A stretch of DNA of 64,000 nt, from the NCBI RefSeq assembly GCF_035594125.1, contig NC_087168.1, forward strand, positions 14,347,150 to 14,411,149. Direction: 5' to 3'. The notes below the pieces were generated by a model. The model made no database searches. It saw nothing but the letters and a program-made list of their open reading frames with translations, and was not told where the DNA came from. Positions within the stretch are counted from its first letter, which is position 1. Every line of letters starts with the position of its first letter. The stretch is from Scylla paramamosain. Lineage: Eukaryota > Arthropoda > Malacostraca > Decapoda > Portunidae. Shown piece after piece: positions 20,376 to 64,000 of this stretch. Both the position numbers and the translations under genes were made by a program.

Positions 20376-20645
20376 ACGGTGCAGAAGCAGACACCCAGCA
20401 GCGGGAAGTTCAAATCACATTCACCAAGAGACGCAAAATGATTTCCAGCCATGGAGTTAAATTGTAAGCTCTCAACTGGTAAGCCGGTGATTCATCCTTA
20501 AGCCTAGTTTTCTAAGAGCTGATCAAACCGACTAAGACATGGAGCATACTGAACTAATTTAAATAAAGGTAGTTTTCTATTTATTTCTTTTAATTAATTT
20601 AGACAAACCCACCAGCCATATGACAAAATGTTCGCTGAACTGTGA
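20376..20645 (+). CDS. Weak plus-strand candidate: two possible 3' coding exons
   Basis: Two short segments with splice signals read in one frame to a stop. 20376-20463 (acceptor TTATTTCAAG, donor AATT|GTAAGC) gives ADTQQREVQITFTKRRKMIS and SHGVKL; 20603-20645 (acceptor AATTTAG) gives QTHQPYDKMFAEL and TGA. I do not recognise the protein and found no convincing upstream coding exon. It lies head-to-head with CUSTOS, so it could also be transcribed non-coding sequence or chance. Confidence 0.22.
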
Positions 20646-20829
20646 ACAAATCGTAAGCTACATTAATTGGGAATTTTATGGTACATTGTTGAATGTACAT
20701 TTTCTTGTTGTTGTTGTTGTTTTTGTAAATGTGCTTAAATACAATAATGTATTTTGTTTACAACATTAATTTTCAACTGCACTACTTGGTAGTTAAATGC
20801 ATTCAAATAAATATAATGCTAAGCTCAGC

Positions 20830-20930
20830 ATATACCAGGCCAGCAATCCCACACAGGGTGGTCCAGACAAGGCATCAAATACTCATGCACACATTCACAT
20901 CCTTAGCTCCCTTGCTCCCAAGTGGAAAAG
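20830..20930. repeat. Dispersed repeat, copy b
   Basis: CCAGCAATCCCACACAGGGT, GGTCCAGACAAGG, then ACTCATGCACACATTCACAT: diverged copy of 8098-8195 in the same orientation. Confidence 0.5.
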
Positions 20931-21044
20931 GATAGTCTCATGGGTAACCATGTGACACAGCACATCTGCCAACATACTTCCACAGCAAGGCCCACTGGCA
21001 TACACTAGTTTATACCTGTCCCTTCATAATGTGACCAGATTTTG

Positions 21045-21144
<100 letters not shown>

Positions 21145-24100
21145 ACAAGTGATAGACTACAACATACACACACGTGTGAGTGTGTGTGTGTTAAATTTAT
21201 TACTATGCCTTTTCTTCACTTTTAACAAATGACAATGACACCCTGCAAACATATCTAAACTGACTATAGCATCAGCCCGCCAGCCCACCAGGTCAGGCAG
21301 TAGTTGACGATAACTCAGTGAAACACGTATCAAGACTAAATTATATGACGTGAGGGTATGGGACAAGTACACCACAAAGTTAATGAACAGTTAGTGAAAT
21401 AGTTAAGTTTAGTATGATATCAGTTTTCCATTTGAAGTGGGATGATCATGAAAAAAGCAGAACAAACAGAAAACAGCAGGATATTTAACTGTAAGCAGGA
21501 CAGGTGTTATAAACAAGAGACTGTTCCACCTAAAAAGCAAGACTGACCACCTTATTCATAATGAGACTGTTCCCTATCCTCCCTACTTCATTCCTTAAAC
21601 CACAGTAGATACACATACAAGTCCTGCAGAGTGCTCTGCAGCATCCTAATTGGCTCCATGCATCAAAGAGTCTCTCCAGATGCATTCACAGCACATAAAA
21701 ATTACTTGGTTATTACATTTTAGAGACAAAAAATCACCTTACCTGATTAAAGTCTCATATGAGGCAATATTTTATCCCCTCTCTCAAGGAATTGATCTCT
21801 AGTAAAATACTTTCAAAACATATTTATTCTGCCTTCTTATAAGTTTTCAAGTACTTCTACTGTGTTTTACAAGATATTACAAAATCCATGTATGTAATAA
21901 AACTATTATTCACTCATTATAAATATACATGTATTACTGGTCTCGCTAAGGTATTACCACAGTGACATTATGTGATTACTTTACATCTCACATGACACTA
22001 TCCTTAATAATAAATTTTCAAACAAAACTGCTCATATAATTTTGTGTGCAAAATACAATTTCCTTGAGTGAACAATTGAAAGAGCAGACAAAAAAGAAGG
22101 AAAATTAAGAGATTCCAATATTAACAAACTCTTTATTGAAAAATCCAATTAGCTATAAGTCACAAAATTTGAAATACTCAAGGATACTGAGGAAATACAC
22201 ATCAGAACCTAGTGTCTCCTTGAGGTTGTAATGTATGTATATTGGCCATTCCAGCACATGCAGGTGGTGTGCCTACCCTGTCTTTATGGGACTCAGCTGG
22301 GGTATAAAATATATGGAATACAGCAGTCCCAATGACAATGGCCTGCTTTTGACTTTGCAGAACAAGCTGGGTCATCTGCAATGCAAGGGATGGGATCACA
22401 CAGTGAGCCGCTGCACCCCTCGGTGATGTGCTTCGTGGCTTCATATACTAGTAGGTAAATATCTTTTTGACACAAATGCTAACAAAAATTTTCACTACAA
22501 ATCTCAGCGCCTAATGATCAAAAGGCAGAACTGGGAATGTTGCATACAGTGTGTGTAACATATATATCCATCAAGGTTAAGCAGCGAATACTCTTTTGTG
22601 CGGCTGGCTAAAAAGTAACTAATGACTTGGTATAAAATCTATATGGCCACTCAGGATTCTGTGTGAGAATATTGCAGCCCAGTTTACCACTTTCCCTCAT
22701 CTCCATTACAGAGAAGGAAGAGTCCACCTCACAGCAGGCACACTCTGGACTGGTTAGGTACACAAGAATAACATGAATCTCATGCACACTTTATGCCATT
22801 AGTGTGTGTAGTTCCTATGCACTTTAGTGCATACCTGATAGTAGACCTGCACTGGGCCTGAGACTCCAGACACCTGTTTTGGCCACATTGCACATAAAAA
22901 TGCTGAACAAGATGACACTTGATACAGAGTAGCAAAGACATCGTCAATTATATTTCCATTAAAAGAGTTATGTGTGTATATAACAGCTGCTATAGTCAAC
23001 ACATGCAGAGTGAGAGGACACGGTATAAAATTAAATGCTCACATAACACGAGGAAGGTTGACCCTTGGCGACTCACAACACAGCTCCTCTGGGAAAACTA
23101 CTGACCTCATGGCTGACACACCACATCATCACAGAACAGAAAATTGTTACCACTTTTATTAATATATGATACAAATAATGTTGTGATGAATACTTAGGCA
23201 CAAAAACAAAGTAAACTTTTTCTGTAAAATGCTTTCTTCTATACCATATGAGAAACATATGAAGTTGATAATCAAATGAAAGTGGCAGTGATGGTGGGGG
23301 TGATATGATAATGATTATTATGAGGATGAAAATGACAATGATAATGAGGGTGATTACAATAACAGTGACAATGATGGTGATGGTGATGACAAAGGTGATG
23401 GTTACAGCAGTGTTGGTGAATGGCAGCAAGTCAAACACTGAGGAGGGGCATATGACCGACAATACAAATCAGGATAATTCACATTTTTTCAAACACTACC
23501 TTCACTTTTCTCTCTTTCTCTTTAATGCTAAAGTGTATTTTTTGGTATGGGTGCTTTGGACTGATTCTAAAGCAGCTTCTCCTTCTATTCCCTGGACTGT
23601 CTCACTGGGTGTTCCCTCCAGGCCCAGGTGGGAGGGGCTGGAGGTGACAGGTTCATTCACCACTCTCTTCCTTCCACTCTGTTGGGCCCAAAACGCAAAG
23701 GATGTCTCTACGAATCCCACCCACACTTGCACTTTAATTAAACACAATTATTAAAACACCAAGAAAAATATATGCAAACTTCTGATTAAACTAAGAGGGA
23801 GAGGTAGTGTCTTAAAGTTACTTACTGAAGCATTCCTCTTCCCTATTTCTTTCCCTCACACCATCCAGCCAACACTTTCATCTAGACATCATACATTTTT
23901 CAATGCTAAGGCTCTACACCAAAGCTGTGAGATAATTCTTAAATCATAATGTCCTTATCAGTTCCCAAGCTGAGGAGAGCATTCAAATATGTTGTAATAA
24001 CAGAAAAAAAGAAAAAAAATTGCAGATCAAACATAATCTGCCACACCCTCCATCACCCATTACTTAGTGAATGAATGTAAGAATAAGAGAGGAAGGAACA

Positions 24101-24542
24101 GTCCCACCACAACACAATTAAAGTGAGGTGATACATGTGCAGACACAACCTTCCCCAACTACAGTGATGACCATGCCCCTCATGGAACAAACTCTTACAT
24201 GTTGTCGCATTTGTACTTGAAACATTACTACTACCTCTAACAGTTAGTACTTACAATTAAACTAAGCCCTTTGTGATAACCAAAAGACTTGGAGAGGAGT
24301 CTGCAGGACAGCCAACTACAAATATACATTAACACTTTGGTGATGGAGGTTTATGCAAATAATTTGAAATATAATTTGCACATCCTAAATAACGCTTCAC
24401 TTTAGCACGTGAAGAATTATATTTTGTCTATACATACTGATGATGACAGACATTACAATGTGGTTATATACAAATACCTTAATCAGGATATGTTACCGAT
24501 GCTTCTACTCTAAAGCATCGTGTTACATCCCCACCTATTAAT

Positions 24543-54940
<30,398 letters not shown>

Positions 54941-55010
54941 GTTTGTTTTGAATACTACAACGCGTCACCGCCGATCCACGCGCGTCTATTTTACAATATC
55001 TATTAGAGAT
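54941..55010 (-). promoter_or_regulatory. PIAS: Probable PIAS 5' UTR/promoter
   Basis: Directly upstream of the PIAS ATG is a CpG-bearing patch (ACGCGCGTGGATCGGCGGTG and ACGCGTTG on the minus strand) in otherwise CpG-poor sequence. No TATA box is evident. Transcription start not determined. Confidence 0.3.
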
Positions 55011-55429
55011 TTTTTATGCTTTTCCACTTACTTCACTTCCTATATACAATATGTAAATTACTCCTGAACTCAAAAATGTTTATAAAGTAAGTAAAGAATG
55101 CCCATGGCAGAATATTATAGCGGAAAACTAAATATTTCTTTCCCGCGCAAAAATTCATATTGTTGTTATGTAAGTGTGCCTATTTTATCTGGCTTTCTCT
55201 GTCCCTCTTTTTCTCTCTCCGTTTGTTTGTTGATTCATGTTCTCTCACATTGTTCTTCAAAGAGATAGATATTTAGTTTTAATTTATATTTCGTACGAAA
55301 AATAAAGAGTGTATGTGTGAAGCCAATTCAACAGGCTTACAAAACAGCTTCATATTATCTGCTAGGAATCAAAGTTCAGTATTAGCGGTTAATACGGCAA
55401 TGAGCGTCAAGGCCATAATAATCTAGTAG

Positions 55430-55430
<1 letters not shown>

Positions 55431-55508
<78 letters not shown>

Positions 55509-55558
55509 TATTTTCAGCTTCGTTTTCTCTTTACTCCCCCACTCCCTCGTTCCCTCCC

Positions 55559-55606
<48 letters not shown>
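55431..55606. repeat. (GA)n and (TC)n pair
   Basis: GA tract at 55431-55504 and TC tract at 55559-55606, in opposite sense around a 55-base spacer, so the single strand can form a long hairpin. Confidence 0.95.
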
Positions 55607-55609
<3 letters not shown>

Positions 55610-56047
55610 CCATCATTATTCTCTCTATCACCACCACCATCATCATCATCAGCCTTTATGATTCCACTGCAAGATACGTACTGCCTGCGCCCATCTCTTC
55701 CACCCTGGCAAAACTCTCAACTCATCTGTGCTCCCTCCATATCATTCCTAGGTTGTTATTACGTTACTGTTATCTATTATCAGCTTGGAGCCATATCATG
55801 TCTTTTTCATATCTTCTCTTACATCCGGCATGGTGTAAGAGATAAACATTCGTATCCACTTGGCTGGGATTGCGAGTTTAGCGTGTTAGCAAGGGGAGGA
55901 AAACGGGGTTGGATTCAGCTATAATATGTAATGTGATAGTGTGGGGGATTTGATCGCAAAGTTCACACAAAGGAGGAGGAATTTACCTGTCTGGCTCATC
56001 ATGTTGCGCAGGGTGTGTTTAGAGGTGACCTCCTTACCCACGTGGTT

Positions 56048-56535
<488 letters not shown>

Positions 56536-56977
56536 TAAGAACAAGAAAATATGGGAATCTGCAAGAGGCCATCATCGTCACTCCCTGTTAACAAAAGATA
56601 CTAAAGAACTAATCCATACAAGTATTTGGAGTCGCCTTGGAGTCAAAATCAACTGTTCCTTGGCTCAAATAAAACCTTTCCACAAGATCTCGTTAACCCT
56701 TAATAACGTTGAAATATATGATTATTACAGCGGTTGGGAAAAAAAGAAACTGTGGTGAATGCACGTGCAGCTGGAATACACGGAAGGTAGGATTGACTGG
56801 TCTGTGAATGGACTTGAGCCAAGGGACTAGTTGACTTGAGCTGGCTGGGCGTGTCACTCCTTGAGGTAGGCAATGGCACGTGTCACATACAGCTGGTTAA
56901 GATACACAGGCGTCTTGGGTTGAAAACTGCACACCTTCATCTTCCAGAGGGCATATTAGAAGAGCATTTTCACTATA

Positions 56978-57055
56978 CTACACCTCCACCACCGTGACGC
57001 CAAAACTGTACACATCAGCGGAGGAAAACGCAGGCTTCAGCAATATCATCTGCGC
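56978..57055 (-). pseudogene. Protein-kinase-like fragment (subdomains VIII-IX)
   Basis: The minus strand reads AQMILLKPAFSSADVYSFGV and TVVEV before a TAG. The S-x-D-V-Y-S-F-G-V core is the kinase subdomain IX signature, preceded by a degraded APE-like motif. No other kinase motif was found in frame around it, so it looks like a dead fragment or a single exon of something outside view. Chance is possible. Confidence 0.33.
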
Positions 57056-57898
57056 CAACCGACTGTATCATTGTGGTTCGCTTTTCTCGGCCTCGTCGTC
57101 GTCGTCATCATCATCGATTTACACAAGCCGCATTCCTCGTCCTCGTATCTCCAGGACGTTATAATCCAACTGATGGTGCACCTATTGTCGTAATTAACCG
57201 ATACCAACTCGTTGACGACCTGCCCGAAGGGAGCACGCCGAGTCAAGGTCGATCAAATGGAAAAACGGCTCACGCACGCTGCCGCTAAGAGTAACATTCT
57301 GCCCCCCCACATCTCTAGTGCACTTCCTCGGCGAATGAAAGACAGGAAAAGAATGGAAAATGCAAACAATACAATAGAAATGGAATCAAGGAAGGAGAAT
57401 GCAGCAACAACAACAACAACAACAAAATCAAGTAAACAAGTCAAGTGACAAGGAGTGAATTCTACTACATAAAATAAAAGAAACTACCTCCTCCTCCTCC
57501 TCCCCCTCTTCTTTCTCCTCCTCCTGTCTGACAGGACATATGCTTTTGTGACCTTTGAAAACATTCCTCATGAGGAGACTTGCCAAAATAACAAGCCCAG
57601 CCTAACTGAAAGCTTTCCCACAAATCAACAACAAAACGCAGAAACCAACACTAGAGAGAAGCGTGAAGTGCATGCATGAAACCTCCTCCTTTCGTGATCC
57701 ACTCCGACATGCATTCCTGGGACAAAGCTAACGATGTTGATATGCATTCTTTCACCGCCCTGCGAGGTCTGCGCCAATATGTTATCTGCAAAAACGTTCG
57801 GCGCATGCTCTTCCCTTTTGTTTGGAGAGGCTCTTCGTGTTTGGTGGGCCATGTTTTGTTTCGCTCGTTTTGGTGCGTTTTTATTATTCTTTGAAGTG

Positions 57899-57902
<4 letters not shown>

Positions 57903-57976
<74 letters not shown>

Positions 57977-58115
57977 CACGTTTTCCCTACGGCAAAGGAC
58001 GAATGGAAGAAGGGAAGGGAAGGGAAGGCAAGGGAGGGAGGGAGGGAGGGAGGGAGGGAGGGAGGGAGGGAGGGAAGGAAGGAAGGAAAGATTGGAGGGA
58101 GAATGAAACGAAAAT

Positions 58116-58166
<51 letters not shown>
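57903..58166. repeat. (GA)n, (GGGA)n, (GA)n purine block
   Basis: GA 57903-57973, GGGA/GGAA units 58034-58100, GA 58121-58166, all purine on the plus strand. Confidence 0.95.
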
Positions 58167-58167
<1 letters not shown>

Positions 58168-58346
58168 GATGGGTGTGTTGGAGGAAAAGGAAGAGGGTGG
58201 AGCGAATCGCGTGCAAGGATTCGGACACGGGCGATCAGTACCCGGGAGCACGTGTCCGTATTCGCTCATTATCGTCCCCACGAGACCGAATCGCGGACCA
58301 CGCCGACATGACACGAAGGGAAAATAGGAAACGTGGCATGTTATTG

Positions 58347-58575
<229 letters not shown>

Positions 58576-58635
58576 TCGTATATTAAAAATGCGTCTATTT
58601 ATCTTCTTCCTACATACGTGATTTAATTCTCACTA

Positions 58636-59110
<475 letters not shown>

Positions 59111-59204
59111 CACATCCTTCCCTGCACCACCACCACCACCACTTCCCCGTGACCGCCAGTATTATCCGCGACCTGCTCACGCGAGGTAGCAGGTCACAGC
59201 TCCC

Positions 59205-59500
59205 GCGCGCTCACCCCCTGCTGACTCCCGACCTGCTTAAAACCTACCCTAACCTAACTGCGCTCCGTAACTGCTGACTTTACTGATTTACTCCCACTCC
59301 CTGTGATCTACGCCGACCGCTGACTTGCTGAGTACCAATGCTGACTGCTGAGTTTACGCCACACGCCTCCTGCTGTTACTGGCGGTCACTTATTGTCTCC
59401 CTGCTGACTGACTTCCCGCTGAGGCCTTCAGAAATACCTGCTGACTCGGGCTGATCGCGCTACCTCTTGCTGCTGACTCTGTGCTGACTTGAGGTAAGGT
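59205..59500 (+). other. GC-rich CTGCTGACT cluster ending in a strong splice-donor match
   Basis: Eight GCTGACT units (mostly CTGCTGACT) in about 280 bases, richer in G/C than its surroundings, ending TGACTTGAG|GTAAGG (GT at 59494). It could be an untranslated first exon or CpG-type promoter of a plus-strand transcript. No open frame supports coding. Confidence 0.3.
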
Positions 59501-59814
59501 TTCTGTGGCGTGCTTCGTATTTTGGTCTCTGTGGTAGAAATTTTGTTTGTTTGTTTGTTTGTGTGATAAAGGGAGTGATTGTATTGCTTTTGTGATTGCA
59601 GTGTTGTTAGTTGTTGTTGTTGTTGTTGTGGTGGTGGTGGTGGTGGTGATAAGGGAAGGAAAAGAGGAAGAAAAGGGCATGTGAACCTTGAAAGGAAAGA
59701 GGAGAAAAAAAAAAAGAGGAAAAGGACAAGGACAAGGACGAGGACGAAAGCAAAAAGAAGAAGAACAAGAAGAAGAAATGAGAGAAAGATAAATTTAAAC
59801 AACACTAACATCAC

Positions 59815-59824
59815 GACGACGACC

Positions 59825-59871
<47 letters not shown>

Positions 59872-59880
59872 CCACCACCG
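59815..59880. repeat. (AAC)n microsatellite
   Basis: CAA/AAC triplets, followed by a short ACC run. Confidence 0.92.
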
Positions 59881-59984
59881 GACCAATAAACATCTGTGAA
59901 GAGAAAAAAAAAATGTTACAAAATCACATAAGAAAGGAGATGATACACAGACAATACAATGGCAGGTAAATTAAACGACAGGTG

Positions 59985-59989
<5 letters not shown>

Positions 59990-60077
<88 letters not shown>
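59990..60077. repeat. (GA)n microsatellite
   Basis: Pure GA, 250 bases before the 2.1-kb inverted repeat. Confidence 0.95.
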
Positions 60078-60078
<1 letters not shown>

Positions 60079-60321
60079 ACGTGAACAAAATGGATTGAAA
60101 GGGAAGACGGAAGAGGGAGAAGCAGAGCGGAAAGAGATGGAAGGATGAGGGAGATGATAAAAATGTGAAGAGGAAGAAGGGGGAGGGCGGATGGCTTGAA
60201 AGGGGTAACGGATGGGCAGGGAATGGGTAAGCAATAGGGGAAACACAGGGATGGTGAGGAAATAGGAAATGGAAGAATGAAGAATATATGATTGTAAGTG
60301 AAAAGTATTGGATTATATTAT

Positions 60322-62435
<2,114 letters not shown>

Positions 62436-62667
62436 AAGACTTCTAAATAGAGCAAAATTACACGTCTAGTTGTGTAGCTTCCGCATCATACCTCATTCAT
62501 GTCTAATGGCTCTTTTAGTACTGCTGCTATTTACATACTCGTGCAGGTTTTTAGTATTATCATCGTTATCATCACTATCATTATCATCCCTATCATTATC
62601 ATTTACTTAATCTTAATACTCTTAGTTCCAACGTGTCTATTTATCTCTCTACAATACTGTGAACATT

Positions 62668-63480
62668 TTTTTTTTAATGTAGGAGGGACACCGGCCAAGG
62701 GCAACAAAAACTGAAAAAAATAAAAAAATAAATAAGTAAATAAAGGCCCACTGAGGTGCTGATCCCAGTACAGAGTCGAAAGCGTTAGTCAAAAATACAG
62801 GATGTCTTGAAACATCCCTCTTGAAAGAGGTAAAGTCAAAGGAAGGTGGAAATACAGAAGCAGACAGGGAGTTCTAGATTTTATCAGAGAAAGGGATGAA
62901 TGATTGAAAATAATAGTTAACTCTTGCATTAGAGAGGTGGACAGAATAGGGGTGAGAGAAAGAAGAAAGTCTTGTGCAGCGAGGCCACAGGAGGAGAGTA
63001 GGCATGCTGTTAGCAAAATCAGAAGAGCAGTTGGCATGAAAATAGCGGTAGAAGATAGCGAGAGATGCAACATTGCGGCGATGAGAAAGGCTGAAGACAG
63101 TTGGAGGAGAGGAGTTGATAAGACAAAAAGCTTTTAATTCCACCCTGTCTAAAAGAACGGTATGAGTAGAACCCCCGTATGTATGAAGTATGTGAAGCAT
63201 ACTCCATACATACATGGACGGATAAGGTCCCTGTACAGAGTTAGCAGCTAGAAGGGTGAGAAAAACTGGCGGAGACGTCTCAGAGCACTAACTTCATAGA
63301 AGCTGTTTTAGCTAGAGATGAGATGTGAAGTTTCCAGTTTAGATTATAAGGAAAGGACAGACCGAGAATGTTCAGTGTAGAAAAGGGGGACAATTGAGTG
63401 TCACTGAAGAAGAGGGGATAGTTGTCTGGAAGATTGTCTCGAGTTGATAGATGGAGGAATTGAGTTTTTTGAGGCATTGA
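62668..63480 (-). mobile_element. LINE 3' fragment (RT C-terminal third), copy B
   Basis: The minus strand carries LGLSFPYNLNWKLHISSLAK (63280-63480 region), then in another frame GGSTHTVLLDRVELKAF, SLSHRRNVASLAIFYRYFHA and LSSFSHPYSVHLSNARVN, then FIPFSDKIWNSLP, and finally the tail CCCTTGGCCGGTGTCCCTCC with a poly(A). At least one frameshift (about 63215-63280) and stops mean it is dead. This is the longest copy of the family in the window. Confidence 0.8.
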
Positions 63481-64000
63481 ACAATACTAAGTCTGCTCTG
63501 CTCCAATCAGAAATTTTAGAGAGAAAACTTCCATTTTATTTCACAACAACAACAACAAAGCCATGAAAATCATCAAAACAACGCACTATGAATGTTTGAT
63601 CTGCAATTACATTTAGCTTCGCATCATCCCAACAGGGAACTGCGTTTAGCTACATTCATTTGTTTACAGAGGTACATTTAGTTGAGGGGGGACAGAAATT
63701 AGACCCTTCTGGAGACACGCACACTTTTCCTCCCTATTACTTATGCAGGTAATCACGGGAATCTCGAGGTAATTGTATGAAAAATGTATGTTAGTGATAT
63801 CTGTGTTCAGTCTTGCTAGCTCCGTTAATAAAAGGATGAAGGTAAACTACGTACACTACTGGTATCAACGTACTATTTGTTACTGTATTTCCACTTATTC
63901 CTACTTTTTATACTACTATTACTACCACCACCACCACCACCTTTACTATCCTACTATTATTCCTCCTCCTCCCACTACCACCACCACCATCATCACTACT

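Noticed and set aside
23073..23754. Met/Ile/Val-rich frames near 23.3 kb
   Set aside because: Produced by a degenerate GATGAT/AATGATGAT patch.

Overview
The window is a piece of an arthropod nuclear genome, most likely a decapod crustacean and perhaps a brachyuran crab. The grounds are multi-exon genes with GT-AG introns, very dense and very long AG/CT, AT and triplet microsatellites, short interstitial runs of the arthropod telomere-type unit CCTAA/TTAGG, and retroelement remnants of the kind familiar from crab genomes. The species call is inference.

Two protein-coding genes can be assembled exon by exon, both on the minus strand. (1) A PIAS-family E3 SUMO ligase (Drosophila Su(var)2-10 / vertebrate PIAS1-4) occupies 54940 down to 24543. 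It has 11 coding exons whose splice phases all close into a 771-codon frame with SAP, PINIT, SP-RING, SUMO-interacting and Ser/Thr/Pro/Ala-rich tail regions. (2) A CUSTOS-like gene occupies 19411 down to 12593. It has 5 coding exons, 318 codons, an acidic/Ser start and a Lys-rich tail. PIAS lies upstream of CUSTOS in the same orientation, about 5 kb away. A weak plus-strand candidate (20376-20645) sits between them.

Much of the rest is mobile DNA inside introns. PIAS intron 9 carries a 4.8-kb DNA transposon (34898-39711, ATAT target duplication, matched terminal inverted repeats) with a two-exon, intact-looking Sola-like transposase on the minus strand. Inside that transposase's own intron sits a second transposon, a 788-bp piggyBac-type element with TTAA duplications. 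CUSTOS intron 3 contains a broken MADF-domain gene (17246-14486), whose own intron has expanded into about 845 bp of (GA)n. Also present are a Tigger/pogo-like MITE in PIAS intron 2, LINE 3' fragments sharing one tail sequence, a second LINE lineage in PIAS intron 10, a tRNA-type SINE candidate, a foldback element, and a 1.2-kb element with a repeated CGTTACGGTCGTTTC motif.

Layout: 1-4300 no gene, then a first long palindrome (3430-4305); 4306-10085 repeats and non-autonomous elements; 10086-12592 apparently empty; 12593-19411 CUSTOS; 19412-24542 intergenic; 24543-54940 PIAS; 54941-64000 upstream DNA dominated by (GA)/(CT) tracts, triplet arrays, a GC-rich CTGCTGACT cluster, a second long palindrome (60326-62434) and a LINE fragment. 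No RNA gene, CRISPR array or bacterial feature was found.
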